Shown in pieces: positions 1-7,455 of a DNA stretch of 33,068 nucleotides. The number at the start of each line of letters is the position of its first letter. The first letter of the stretch is position 1. This DNA comes from Streptomyces sp. CBMA156 (lineage in GTDB: Bacteria > Actinomycetota > Actinomycetes > Streptomycetales > Streptomycetaceae). The notes under the pieces were generated by a model, which saw only the letters and a list, made by a program, of their open reading frames with translations, made no database searches and was not told where the DNA came from. Both the position numbers and the translations under genes were made by a program. The DNA is taken from NCBI RefSeq assembly GCF_014596515.1, contig NZ_MSJQ01000354.1, forward strand, positions 1-33,068, written 5' to 3'.

Positions 1-804
1 ACCGCCGGCCGCCTCGCCGTCCGGCGCGGCCCCGTCCCGGCGCTGCGCGGCGTGGACCTCGCACTGCGCCCCGGCGAGATCACCGCCCTGATGGGCCGCA
101 ACGGCGCCGGCAAGTCCACCCTGCTGGGCAGCCTGGTCGGCCTGCACTCCCCCGCCTCGGGCAGCGTCCGGGTCGGCGGGCGCACCCCGCACCGCACCCG
201 CCCCGCCGACCTGATCCGTGAGGTCGGCCTCGTCCCGCAGGACCCGCGCGACCTGCTGTACGGCGAGTCGGTCGCCGCCGAGTGCGCCGCCGCCGACACC
301 GACGCGGGCGCCGCCGCCGGCACCTGTCGCGCCCTGGTCGAACGCCTGCTGCCCGGCATCGCCGACGACACCCACCCGCGCGACCTCTCCGAGGGCCAGC
401 GGCTCACCCTCGCCCTCTCCGTCGTACTCACCGCCAGGCCCCCGCTGCTGCTCCTGGACGAGCCGACCCGCGGCCTCGACTACGCCGCCAAGGCCCGGCT
501 GGTGGAGATCCTGCGCTCGTTGGCCGCCGAGGGCCACGCCGTGCTGCTGGCCACCCACGACGTCGAACTGGCCGCCGAACTCGCCCACCGCACGGTGATC
601 CTGGCCGAGGGCGAGATCGTCGCGGACGGCCCGACCTCGGAGGTGGTGGTCTCCTCGCCGGCCTTCGCCCCGCAGGTCGCCAAGGTGCTGGCGCCGGGGC
701 CGTGGCTCACCGTCCGGCAGGTCGCGGAGGCACTGGGCACGGGGGCGCCGGGTACGGAGGCGCTGGGCACGGGGGCGCCGGGTACGGAGGCGCCGGGCGC
801 ATGA
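1..804 (+). CDS. ECF-type ABC transporter ATP-binding protein, C-terminal part
   Basis: The reading frame is open from base 1, so the start and part of the N-terminus lie upstream of the window. The visible part is one ABC nucleotide-binding domain: Walker A GRNGAGKST near the left edge, a Q-loop (LVPQDPRD), an LSEGQRL signature (usual form LSGGQ), Walker B LLLLDEPTRGLD and the H-loop ATHD. It would hydrolyse ATP at the inner membrane face to drive uptake. The stop codon overlaps the ATG of the next gene, an ECF S component, so the two are translationally coupled. The missing upstream sequence may hold a second ATPase half and the T component (inference). The last 25 residues are a Gly/Ala/Pro/Thr/Glu repeat that is not part of the ABC fold. 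The transported substrate cannot be read from this protein. Confidence 0.9.
   Translation, partial: TAGRLAVRRGPVPALRGVDLALRPGEITALMGRNGAGKSTLLGSLVGLHSPASGSVRVGGRTPHRTRPADLIREVGLVPQDPRDLLYGESVAAECAAADTDAGAAAGTCRALVERLLPGIADDTHPRDLSEGQRLTLALSVVLTARPPLLLLDEPTRGLDYAAKARLVEILRSLAAEGHAVLLATHDVELAAELAHRTVILAEGEIVADGPTSEVVVSSPAFAPQVAKVLAPGPWLTVRQVAEALGTGAPGTEALGTGAPGTEAPGA
727..800 (+). repeat. 30-bp tandem repeat inside the ABC ATPase C-terminus
   Basis: Two 30-base units (727-756 and 757-786) differ at one base and are followed by a 14-base partial unit. They encode EALGTGAPGT twice and then EAPGA. The period is a multiple of three, so changes in copy number keep the frame. The array ends directly at the ATGA junction with the next gene. 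Confidence 0.85.
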
Positions 805-1637
805 GTACTCGTCCCGTCCCGCTGGGACGCCGGTCCGTCGCGGCACTGCTGTCGGTCTCCCTGGTCGGTGTCGCCGCCTTCGGCTGGCCGCTGCTCGCCT
901 CGACCGGATCGGCGCTGGTCGGCCACTCGGCGGACGCGCCGTGGCTGTTCGCCCTGCTGCTGCCGCTTCTGCTCGCCGTCGTCATCGCCCAGATCTCGGA
1001 GGGCCGCTCGGCGGGCGGCGGGGCTCCCGGCCTGGACGCCAAGTCGGTGGCCCTGCTGGGCGTGCTGGCGGCGGCGGGCGCGGCGCTGCGTCCGCTCGGC
1101 GCGGGGACGGCGGGGCTGGAGCCGATGTTCTTCCTGATGGTGCTGTCCGGACGGGTGCTCGGCCCGGGCTTCGGCTTCGTGCTCGGCTCGCTGTCGATGT
1201 TCGCCTCCGCGCTGCTGACCGGCGGGGTCGGGCCGTGGCTGCCGTTCCAGATGCTCGCCATGGGGTGGGTCTGCCTCGGCGCCGGGCTGCTGCCCGGGGC
1301 CTCCGCCCTGCGCGGCCGCCGCGAACTCCTGCTGCTCGCCGGGTACGGAGCGGTCGCGTCCCTGCTGTACGGCACGATCATGAACCTCCAGGGCTGGCCG
1401 TACATCGGCGGCCTGGCCGGCTCCATCTCCTTCGTCCCCGGCGACCCGCTGCCCGCCAACCTGGTCCGCTTCGCGGCGTACTGCCTGACCACGTCGCTGG
1501 GCTGGGACCTGCCCCGGGCCGTCCTCACGGTCGTCCTGTGCCTCACCCTGGGCACCCCCGTCCTGCGCGCCCTGCGCCGCACCACCCGCCGCGCCGCCTT
1601 CGACGCCCCGGTCACCTTCCGCCCGCCGGAGCCCTAA
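801..1637 (+). CDS. ECF transporter S component (substrate-binding membrane subunit)
   Basis: A 278-residue integral membrane protein whose ATG overlaps the stop of the upstream ATPase (ATGA). Hydrophobic segments are visible at about residues 13-35, 45-65, 80-100, 108-135, 145-170, 180-200 and 230-255. The central stretch LEPMFFLMVLSGRVLG...GSLSMFASALLTGGVGPWLPFQML resembles the S-component fold of energy-coupling-factor transporters, in which this subunit binds the vitamin or metal and is driven by the ATPases. Substrate is not determinable; a cobalamin-type (CbrT-like) S component is one possibility from general resemblance. Its TAA stop overlaps the stop of the convergent regulator by four bases, leaving no room for a separate terminator. 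Confidence 0.8.
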   Translation: MSTRPVPLGRRSVAALLSVSLVGVAAFGWPLLASTGSALVGHSADAPWLFALLLPLLLAVVIAQISEGRSAGGGAPGLDAKSVALLGVLAAAGAALRPLGAGTAGLEPMFFLMVLSGRVLGPGFGFVLGSLSMFASALLTGGVGPWLPFQMLAMGWVCLGAGLLPGASALRGRRELLLLAGYGAVASLLYGTIMNLQGWPYIGGLAGSISFVPGDPLPANLVRFAAYCLTTSLGWDLPRAVLTVVLCLTLGTPVLRALRRTTRRAAFDAPVTFRPPEP

Positions 1638-2428
1638 CGGCACGCCCCGCACACCTGCCCGGCCCCGGCGACGGGCCGCCCGCACATCCCGCCCCGCCCG
1701 GGGCACTCGTGCCTGCGCGGCCCGTCGCCATCCTGCCTGGGTGCCGGAACGACCGGCACCTTGGCGATCCGCGCCGCCACGATGGCGCCGACGCTGTGCG
1801 TGACCCTGTCCGGCAGGGGCGCAGCGATGATCCCCGCCAGCGCGTCCCGCGTCCACCCGCCCGCGAGCAGCCCCTCCACCCGCGCGGCCTGGTCGGTGAG
1901 CGGCTTGCCCGCCAGGGCCATCCTCGGCTCCCGGCGGCCGAGTTCGAGCAGCAGCGCCATGCCCGCCGTCAACTTCTCGGAGGGACGGACGGAAGGTTCT
2001 TCCACATCCTTCGTTTCCGGTTCCTTGGACGGGCTTCCCGCCTTCCCGCCGCCTGGCTTGCCTGGAGCTGGGGCACCGGCGGCCGGAGGTACGGGAAGCG
2101 GCGGCAGCGTGTGCGCCGCCTTGCCCGTCACCGGCACCTCGTGAACGGAGACGACCGTCCGCACCTGCCCGGTCAGCGGATCGCGCTGCGTCCGCCGCAC
2201 GTAGTGCCCGGCCGCCTCCAGCTCCCTGAGCGCCCGCGCGACGGTCGTCCGCCCTTCGACGCTCTTGGCGGCGAGCGTCCGGACGTCCTCACGCGCCCCG
2301 TCCGGCAGGCTGAGCAGGTAGCTCAGCAGCCCGCGCGCGGCCCAACTCAGCGCGTGCTTACGGACGACGTGGCCGTTGTCGAGGATCGTGTACCCGGGGG
2401 CGTGCTGCGGGATACGATGAATCTGCAT
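1634..2428 (-). CDS. Winged-helix DNA-binding protein with Cys-rich C-terminus
   Basis: A 264-residue protein starting MQIHRIPQHAPGYTIL. The frame continues open upstream, but the ATG at 2428 is preferred because AGGAGAAGAG lies just before it and the conserved domain begins here. Residues 24-95 look like a winged helix-turn-helix of the kind found in actinomycete replication-initiator-like or regulator proteins (LLSYLLSLPDG, then TLAAKSVEGRTTVARALRELEAAGHYVRR). A Pro/Gly/Lys-rich linker follows at about 110-150, then a second helical domain. The tail has four cysteines (C-x6-C then C-x2-C), a possible zinc site. It converges on the ECF S component with a 4-bp overlap. Role unknown; DNA binding is well supported, target genes are not visible. 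Confidence 0.75.
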   Translation of the reverse strand: MQIHRIPQHAPGYTILDNGHVVRKHALSWAARGLLSYLLSLPDGAREDVRTLAAKSVEGRTTVARALRELEAAGHYVRRTQRDPLTGQVRTVVSVHEVPVTGKAAHTLPPLPVPPAAGAPAPGKPGGGKAGSPSKEPETKDVEEPSVRPSEKLTAGMALLLELGRREPRMALAGKPLTDQAARVEGLLAGGWTRDALAGIIAAPLPDRVTHSVGAIVAARIAKVPVVPAPRQDGDGPRRHECPGRGGMCGRPVAGAGQVCGACR

Positions 2429-2708
2429 CGTGGAGGTCTCTTCTCCTGGTGTCGAACCCCGGGGTGTTGGCGCACCGCCGGGGTAACTCTTGCCCGATCG
2501 CCGAGCGCCCTTCCGAGCGCCCGGCATCGCAATCTTCACCGTAATGCCGTAACACCCCATCAAACTCCAATCAGGATCACCCATTCGGACGGCGCCCGCG
2601 CGCAGCCCCCAGCGCGCCCCTGGGCCCGCAAGCCCCGGGCTGGTTAATGACATTTCGTCAATCGACCGGCATGGCTGATATTTCGATTGAAGCCGTTGCA
2701 GACGAGCG
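2429..2708. other. Intergenic region with an AT-richer patch
   Basis: This 280-bp gap lies between two leftward genes. The stretch at about 2643-2700 is clearly AT-richer than its surroundings and holds two related elements, TGACATTTCGTCAATCG and TGATATTTCGATTGAAG, in the same orientation. It probably carries the promoter and operator of the winged-helix gene at 2428, but I cannot place a convincing -10/-35 pair. No small gene is supported. Confidence 0.4.
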
Positions 2709-3986
2709 TTACGGCGTGGCCAGCACTTCCCCGAGGCGGTCATGTGCTGCGCCGGGCAGGGACTGGTGCAGGGCTGCGGCGCGAGTGCGGATCAGTCCGT
2801 CGCGGTATGCGGGGGGAAGCTTCTCCCAGACACTGACGGCCTTGTCCACGGCGCCGGTGAGATCGCCATCCGTGCGAAGGCAGGAGGCGGCGTCCATTTC
2901 CAGGAGAGCGCGGGTCATGATCGACGGGGACAGGGTGAGTGCGAGCGCAGCTTCCTGCTCGGCGTAGGCGTCGCGGGTGCGGCCCATGAGCGTGAAGGCC
3001 TGGCTCAGGTGTACGTGGTGCTTCTGCCTCGGGTAGCCGAACCAGGTGTCGGCGGCTTGGGCCCCGTCCAGGTGTTCGGCGATGTTGCAGGCGTCGGCGA
3101 CGGCTCGCAGGGCGCCCTGATGGTCACCGGCCGAGGCGAGGGCGCGGGCGGTGACGGCGGCAGCCAGGGCTGCCGAGGCGGTCGGCGAGTCGCCACTCTC
3201 GGCCCGCGCACGGGCAGCGAGGCCGGCGGCGGCGTTCGCGGCGCCGTAGTTCAGCGGGACCATGGCATGGCGGGCGAGTACCCAGCCGAGCATCTGCTTG
3301 TCACCGGACTCGCGGGCGGCCTGTTCGGCGGTGGCGAACCAACCGTGCGCGTCGCGCTGGTCGCCGCGATCGTGCTGGATGATGGCGACCAGCCCGGTGA
3401 TGCCGGCCGCCGTGTGCGCGAGGTCGGTTCGGGTACCGGCCGGGTGCGGGCGGCCCAACACGTCGCGCAGGAGGTCGAGATCGTCCTGCATCTGACCGAG
3501 GACAACAAGCGGCGGGCGCCCGCGGTAGCCGCCGCGGTGCCGCTCGAAGGCTCCGTCGAGATAGGCGAGGTCGCCGGCGTCGGAGCCGGACAGCCCTGCG
3601 TTGATACCTGCGCGCGCTTCGGCGATGCCCGGCACCGTCGCGAATCCCGTCGCCAGTGCTGCCGCGCCGAGGAAGCTTCGCCTCTTCACCGTCTTCTCCT
3701 CCTCTCCGTCAACGCCGTCAGCATGACGGGTTGCCCTGCGCCAGCGCCTGGAGGCGACCACCGCCCGGACGATGTCCTGGGACGTCAGCTCGTAGCCTTC
3801 GGCCAGCAGCTGGTACCACCGGGGAGTCGGGAGCCTTTTCTCCCTCTCCCATCGCTTCAGGTTTCCCGCGTCGAACGGCTCCCCGGCCTGGAACTGTTCC
3901 AGGAATAAGGCCTGTTCTTCGCGGGAACGGCCGGTGGCTTCGCGGCGCTCCCGAAGCAGTACCCCGATGCCGTCCGGTGCCATCAT
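2709..3986 (-). CDS. XRE-family regulator with TPR-like sensor region
   Basis: A 425-residue protein. The start is taken at the double ATG (3986/3983), with the purine-rich AGGGGG a few bases upstream; the frame is open further up but without a ribosome site. Residues 5-75 form an XRE helix-turn-helix (IGVLLRERREATGRSREEQALFLEQF...NLKRWEREKRLP). Residues 101-125 (KRRSFLGAAALATGF) look like a twin-arginine signal in the middle of the protein. The remaining 300 residues are Ala-rich helical pairs typical of tetratricopeptide repeats. Such proteins are common in Streptomyces and often sit beside SpoIIAB-like ATPases, as here, where the divergent gene at 4207 is one. It is probably a local regulator of the rightward operon (inference). 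Confidence 0.8.
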   Translation of the reverse strand: MMAPDGIGVLLRERREATGRSREEQALFLEQFQAGEPFDAGNLKRWEREKRLPTPRWYQLLAEGYELTSQDIVRAVVASRRWRRATRHADGVDGEEEKTVKRRSFLGAAALATGFATVPGIAEARAGINAGLSGSDAGDLAYLDGAFERHRGGYRGRPPLVVLGQMQDDLDLLRDVLGRPHPAGTRTDLAHTAAGITGLVAIIQHDRGDQRDAHGWFATAEQAARESGDKQMLGWVLARHAMVPLNYGAANAAAGLAARARAESGDSPTASAALAAAVTARALASAGDHQGALRAVADACNIAEHLDGAQAADTWFGYPRQKHHVHLSQAFTLMGRTRDAYAEQEAALALTLSPSIMTRALLEMDAASCLRTDGDLTGAVDKAVSVWEKLPPAYRDGLIRTRAAALHQSLPGAAHDRLGEVLATP

Positions 3987-4206
3987 GCCTGCCCCCTGCG
4001 CATCTGACTGTCCAGTGCCCGAACCTGGCCCCCCTAAGCGGCCCCCGCGCAGAAATGGCCCCCTCGGTGGCACCAGAGTTCGTCGCATTCAGTGGAGTTG
4101 ACTGTCTACCAGCAAATCACGCGGGCCAGGCGAAGTCCTAGGTCTTCTCCACTCCCGCCCGATTGACGCATCCCGTGCAACCCTGCCCCCGAAGGGTTTC
4201 CTCACC
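3987..4206. promoter_or_regulatory. Divergent promoter region with paired TGACTGTCYA elements
   Basis: This 220-bp gap separates the leftward XRE gene from the rightward six-gene operon. TGACTGTCCA at 4005-4014 and TGACTGTCTA at 4099-4108 are direct repeats with one mismatch, one near each gene. The second overlaps a TTGACT that could be a -35 box, but no good -10 follows at normal spacing. These are candidate operator sites for the XRE protein (inference). Confidence 0.35.
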
Positions 4207-4866
4207 ATGCGCGTATTCGCCGCCGCCTTCCCCATCGCCCGAGAGCCGGCATCGGTGCCGTTCACCCGCAACAAGGTGGCCGAACTGCTGGCTCGCTGGC
4301 ATGTCCGGCTGGACTCGGACTCCACCACGGCGGTCACCGTCGTCGCCTCCGAGCTGGTCACCAACGCCGTCTGCCACACCGACAGCGCGGCTCTGACCGT
4401 GGGCGTGCTCGTGAACCCGATGAGGGACCGAGCGCTGATCGCGGTCTACGACAGCTCCCCGGTGCTTCCGAAGACCAGGGAGAGCAGCCCCGACACGGAG
4501 GACGGCCGGGGAATGTTCCTGATCCAGGAGCTGGCAACGCGCCACGGCACCGAACGCACGGCACGGGGCAAGCGGGTCTGGGCCGAAGTGGCCCTGCCCG
4601 AGCAGCGCCTGGGACGGCGCCGGCTCATCGACCTGGTGCTCCCCGCGCCTGGCGGCATCACCCCGGTCAGCGGAGTCAGTGTTCCCGCGCGCGCAGCCCT
4701 CGCCAACCGCGACCGCCGCGGAGCTTTCCGCACGGCGTCCTGGGCTGCGCTCGACATCGCCGCCCTCGGCATGCTCGGACTCCTGGTCCACCACACCGCG
4801 CCCCACCTCGAAGGGACTCTCCCCGTCAGCACGCCGGATCGGCTCATCAAGGACGGCCACCGATGA
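4207..4866 (+). CDS. SpoIIAB/RsbW-like ATP-binding protein with C-terminal extension
   Basis: A 219-residue protein with a GHKL ATPase fold (HATPase_c_2 type). The N-box is ASELVTNAVCHT (residues 50-60) and the G1 box is DGRGMFLIQEL (residues 99-110). Actinomycetes carry many such stand-alone anti-sigma-factor-like kinases; most lack known partners. After the ATPase core (about residue 135) there is an extra ~80 residues with a hydrophobic stretch, ASWAALDIAALGMLGLLV, near residue 185, which could be a membrane anchor or an amphipathic helix. GAAGGG lies 10 bases before the ATG. Its stop overlaps the ATG of the RmlC-like gene (ATGA), which ties it to the sugar operon. It may act with the divergent XRE protein to control the cluster (inference). 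Confidence 0.8.
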   Translation: MRVFAAAFPIAREPASVPFTRNKVAELLARWHVRLDSDSTTAVTVVASELVTNAVCHTDSAALTVGVLVNPMRDRALIAVYDSSPVLPKTRESSPDTEDGRGMFLIQELATRHGTERTARGKRVWAEVALPEQRLGRRRLIDLVLPAPGGITPVSGVSVPARAALANRDRRGAFRTASWAALDIAALGMLGLLVHHTAPHLEGTLPVSTPDRLIKDGHR

Positions 4867-5417
4867 GGGCCCGCCCACTCGCGATCCCCGGGGCGTTCGC
4901 CTTCGAATCGAACGCCCACCGGGATGTTCGCGGTGCACTCCAGGAGTTCTACCGGGAGGACGTGTTCCATTCGGCTACCGGCCAGACGTTCAGCGTGGCC
5001 CAGGCCAACACCGTCGTCTCCCGCCTCGGCGCACTCCGCGGCATCAGCGTCACCACCGCCGACCACGCCAAGTACGTCACCTGCACCAAGGGGTCGGTCC
5101 TCGACGCCCTGGTGGACCTGCGTACCGGATCGGCCGCATTCGGCACTTGGCGCCTGGAGCACCTCGATTCCGAGCGGCGGACCGCCCTGTACGTGCCGCC
5201 CGGTGTCGGGCACGCCACCTTCGCCCTCGCGGACCGGTCCAGCGTGACCTACCTGCTCAGTGAGCTGCACCGTCCCGAGCAGTTCCTGACGATCGACCCG
5301 CTCGATGCGGACCTCGCCATCGAATGGCCGACAGAGCCCGCCTCCATCGTCACGAGCAACAGCCCGAGCCTCGCCGAGGCACTGAACCGCAAGCTGCTGC
5401 CCGCTCTCACCGGCTGA
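4863..5417 (+). CDS. RmlC-like cupin (dTDP-sugar 3,5-epimerase family) with altered active site
   Basis: A 184-residue protein of the dTDP-4-dehydrorhamnose 3,5-epimerase family, matching along its length: DVRGALQEFYRED, GALRG, AKYVTCTKGSVLDALVDLRTGS, FGTW, YVPPGVGHATFAL and DPLDADLAIEWP. In the family the catalytic base is the His of LRG[LI]H and the acid is a Tyr before a Pro near residue 136. Here these are Ser62 (LRGIS) and His136 (SELHRP), and the loop after Ser62 is two residues shorter than in EvaD-type enzymes. Ordinary 3,5-epimerisation is therefore doubtful; it may catalyse something else or only bind the nucleotide sugar. It starts inside the stop of the ATPase gene and precedes the RmlB gene by 36 bases. 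Confidence 0.85.
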   Translation: MRARPLAIPGAFAFESNAHRDVRGALQEFYREDVFHSATGQTFSVAQANTVVSRLGALRGISVTTADHAKYVTCTKGSVLDALVDLRTGSAAFGTWRLEHLDSERRTALYVPPGVGHATFALADRSSVTYLLSELHRPEQFLTIDPLDADLAIEWPTEPASIVTSNSPSLAEALNRKLLPALTG

Positions 5418-5453
5418 ACCTCCACCACACCTCACCCAGAATCGGTGGCTCCC

Positions 5454-6428
5454 ATGGAGAACATCCTCATCACCGGCGGCGCCGGCTTCATCGGATCGCA
5501 CTTCGCCCGCCGCCTCATCGACGCCGACGACGTCGCCAAGGTGACCGTCCTGGACGCCCTCACCTACGCGGGCAACCTCGGCAACCTCGACGGCATCACC
5601 GACTCCGAGAAGTTCACGTTCGTCCAGGGCAGCATCCTCAACCGCACCCTGGTCGACGCCCTGATGGAGACCCACGATGCCGTGGTCCACTTCGCCGCCG
5701 AATCCCACGTCGACCGCTCCCTCACCGACGCCGGGAGCTTCGTCTCCACCAATGTGCTCGGCACCCAGATGCTCCTCGACTCCGCCCGCCGCATCGGCAC
5801 CCGCAAGTTCGTCCACATCTCGACCGACGAGGTGTACGGCTCCCTGCCCACCGGCACGGCCTTCGAGACCGACCCGCTGAACCCCACCGTGCCGTACTCG
5901 GCGTCCAAGGCAGCCTCCGACATGATCGCCCTGGCCTACCACTCCAGTTACGGCGTGCCGGTGTGCGTGACCCGCTCCTCCAACAACTACGGGCCCCGCC
6001 AGTTCCCGGAGAAGCTGATCCCGCTGTTCGTCACCAGGCTGCTGGCCGGCGAGAAGGTCACTGTCCACGGCAACGGCGAGCACGTCCGCAACTGGCTGCA
6101 CGTCACCGACAACTGCACCGGAGTGGAGCTGGTCCTCCACAAGGGCATCCCCGGCCAGGCCTACAACATCGGCGGCGGCACCGACCTGACCACGATCGAG
6201 CTGACCGGCATGCTCCTGCGCGAGACCGGTGCCACCTGGAAGCAGGTCACCTACGTGCCCGACCGGGCCGCCAACGACATCCGGTACTCCATGGACTGGT
6301 CCAAGCTCGCCCAACTCGGCTACCAACCCCGACAGGACCTGTCGGCCGGCATTGCCGAAACCGTGGACTGGTACCGCCGAAACCCGGACTGGTGGGAGAA
6401 CGCCGTCCCCGCGCGGGCCGCTGCGTGA
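5454..6428 (+). CDS. rmlB: dTDP-glucose 4,6-dehydratase
   Basis: A 324-residue extended short-chain dehydrogenase that converts dTDP-glucose to dTDP-4-keto-6-deoxyglucose using bound NAD. All hallmarks are present: GGAGFIGSH (residues 8-16), the catalytic Thr124-Asp125-Glu126 in STDEVYGS, and Tyr148-x3-Lys152 in PYSASKAASD. SNNYGPRQFPEKLIPL is also family-typical. The ATG at 5454 is preferred over an in-frame GTG at 5445 because the family begins three to five residues before the ITGGAGF loop. No rmlA or rmlD is in the window, so the substrate probably comes from the housekeeping dTDP-glucose pool and the product goes to a path other than rhamnose. Its stop overlaps the GTG of the ATP-grasp gene. 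Confidence 0.92.
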   Translation: MENILITGGAGFIGSHFARRLIDADDVAKVTVLDALTYAGNLGNLDGITDSEKFTFVQGSILNRTLVDALMETHDAVVHFAAESHVDRSLTDAGSFVSTNVLGTQMLLDSARRIGTRKFVHISTDEVYGSLPTGTAFETDPLNPTVPYSASKAASDMIALAYHSSYGVPVCVTRSSNNYGPRQFPEKLIPLFVTRLLAGEKVTVHGNGEHVRNWLHVTDNCTGVELVLHKGIPGQAYNIGGGTDLTTIELTGMLLRETGATWKQVTYVPDRAANDIRYSMDWSKLAQLGYQPRQDLSAGIAETVDWYRRNPDWWENAVPARAAA

Positions 6429-7438
6429 GGGGCCGGAGCCTGGAGACCCCGAGCACGGCGGAGCCTCACCGCATCCTGGTGACCGGCATCGGCGGAGCCC
6501 CCGGCCTCGACCTGGCACTCACCCTCCTCAAGCTCGGCCACGAGGTCATCGGCACCGACTCCAACCCGCTCGCGCCGGGCCTGCTCGCTCCCGGCATCAC
6601 TGCTCGCACCATCGCCCGCGCCGACAGCCCGCTGTACGCCGCGGACCTGATGGAGCTGGTGCACGACCTCGAACCGGACGCCCTGATGTGCTGCGTGGAG
6701 AACGAGCTGCCGCAGCTCGTCCACCTGCGCGGACACCTGGGGCGCGCCGGCGTGCGAACCTGGCTGCCGCCCGCGGCCACCGTCACTGCCGCGGGCGACA
6801 AGTGGGAGTTCCACCAGACGATGCTCGTCGCGAGGGTACCCACCCCGCCGACATGGCTGCCCGAGCAACTCGACCAGGTCCCCGAGGGCATCGAGCTGGT
6901 CGTCAAACCGCGTCGGGGCCAAGGTTCCAAGGACGTGCACTTCTGCCGCACCCGTGAGCAGGCCCGCGTGCTGTGCGAGCTGGTGCCTGCCCCGATCGTC
7001 CAGCAGCGTGTCACGGGAACCGAGTTCTCCGCCGACTGTCTGACGGACCGCAACGGTCGCACCTCCGTGATCCTGCGACGGCGCCTGATGGTCCAGGCCG
7101 GGATGTCGGTGGTCGCCGTCACCATCGACGACCCGGAGGCCGCCAAGCGGGTCACCGAGGCGATCCGCGCGATCGGCGCGGTCGGCCCGGTGGACGTGCA
7201 GGGTTTCATCACCGAGGGCACCGACCCGCGCGTGGTCATCACCGAGATCAACGCCCGGCTTGCCGCCGGATTCCTGCTCTCCGAGGAAGCGGGAGCCGAC
7301 CTGGTCCGACAGGCCGTGAACGGCCTCTTCCAGCAGCCAGTCGACCACCGGCGGCTCACCTACCGCAGTGGCACCTTCCTCACCAAGTACGTCGCCGTGT
7401 TGTCCACCGAGGCCCGTGCCGTCCCCGGCACGCTCTGA
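6425..7438 (+). CDS. ATP-grasp ligase (CarB/PylC-like)
   Basis: A 337-residue protein. The GTG at 6425 overlaps the rmlB stop (GTGA), which argues for this start. The N-terminal Rossmann-like pre-ATP-grasp domain begins ILVTGIGGAPGLDLALTLL. The nucleotide-binding loop KPRRGQGSKDV is near residue 160, and the metal-binding end of the fold is VVITEINARLAAGF near residue 280 (the usual motif is EIN.R). ATP-grasp enzymes of this type activate a carboxylate as an acyl phosphate and join it to an amine. Between a dehydratase and an aminotransferase, an obvious reading is amide formation between an amino sugar and an amino acid or other acid (inference). The substrate cannot be read from sequence. 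Confidence 0.82.
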   Translation: MRGRSLETPSTAEPHRILVTGIGGAPGLDLALTLLKLGHEVIGTDSNPLAPGLLAPGITARTIARADSPLYAADLMELVHDLEPDALMCCVENELPQLVHLRGHLGRAGVRTWLPPAATVTAAGDKWEFHQTMLVARVPTPPTWLPEQLDQVPEGIELVVKPRRGQGSKDVHFCRTREQARVLCELVPAPIVQQRVTGTEFSADCLTDRNGRTSVILRRRLMVQAGMSVVAVTIDDPEAAKRVTEAIRAIGAVGPVDVQGFITEGTDPRVVITEINARLAAGFLLSEEAGADLVRQAVNGLFQQPVDHRRLTYRSGTFLTKYVAVLSTEARAVPGTL

Positions 7439-7440
7439 CG

Positions 7441-7446
7441 AAGGAG
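7441..7446 (+). promoter_or_regulatory. Ribosome binding site that fixes a TTG start
   Basis: AAGGAG ends nine bases before TTG at 7456. No ATG or GTG in frame lies at suitable spacing, and the N-terminus MTPTTTRPPGVERN follows directly, so TTG is the start of the aminotransferase. Confidence 0.8.
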
Positions 7447-7455
7447 CACTCAGCC

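Noticed and set aside
480..1856. Long leftward open frame opposite the ECF genes
   Set aside because: It lacks any recognisable domain, is rich in Arg/Gly/Ala/Gln and runs antisense to two genes with clear ABC and membrane motifs. It is a product of high GC content.
2640..2710. Attachment site or tRNA remnant in the AT-richer patch
   Set aside because: No cloverleaf, no integrase and no second copy of the sequence in the window.
5445..5453. GTG start for rmlB at 5445
   Set aside because: The family begins right before the ITGGAGF loop; ATG 5454 gives the usual N-terminus.
5324..6424. Long rightward extension upstream of the ATP-grasp gene
   Set aside because: It is an Arg/His/Pro-rich shadow over rmlB. 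The real start is the GTG at 6425 that overlaps the rmlB stop.
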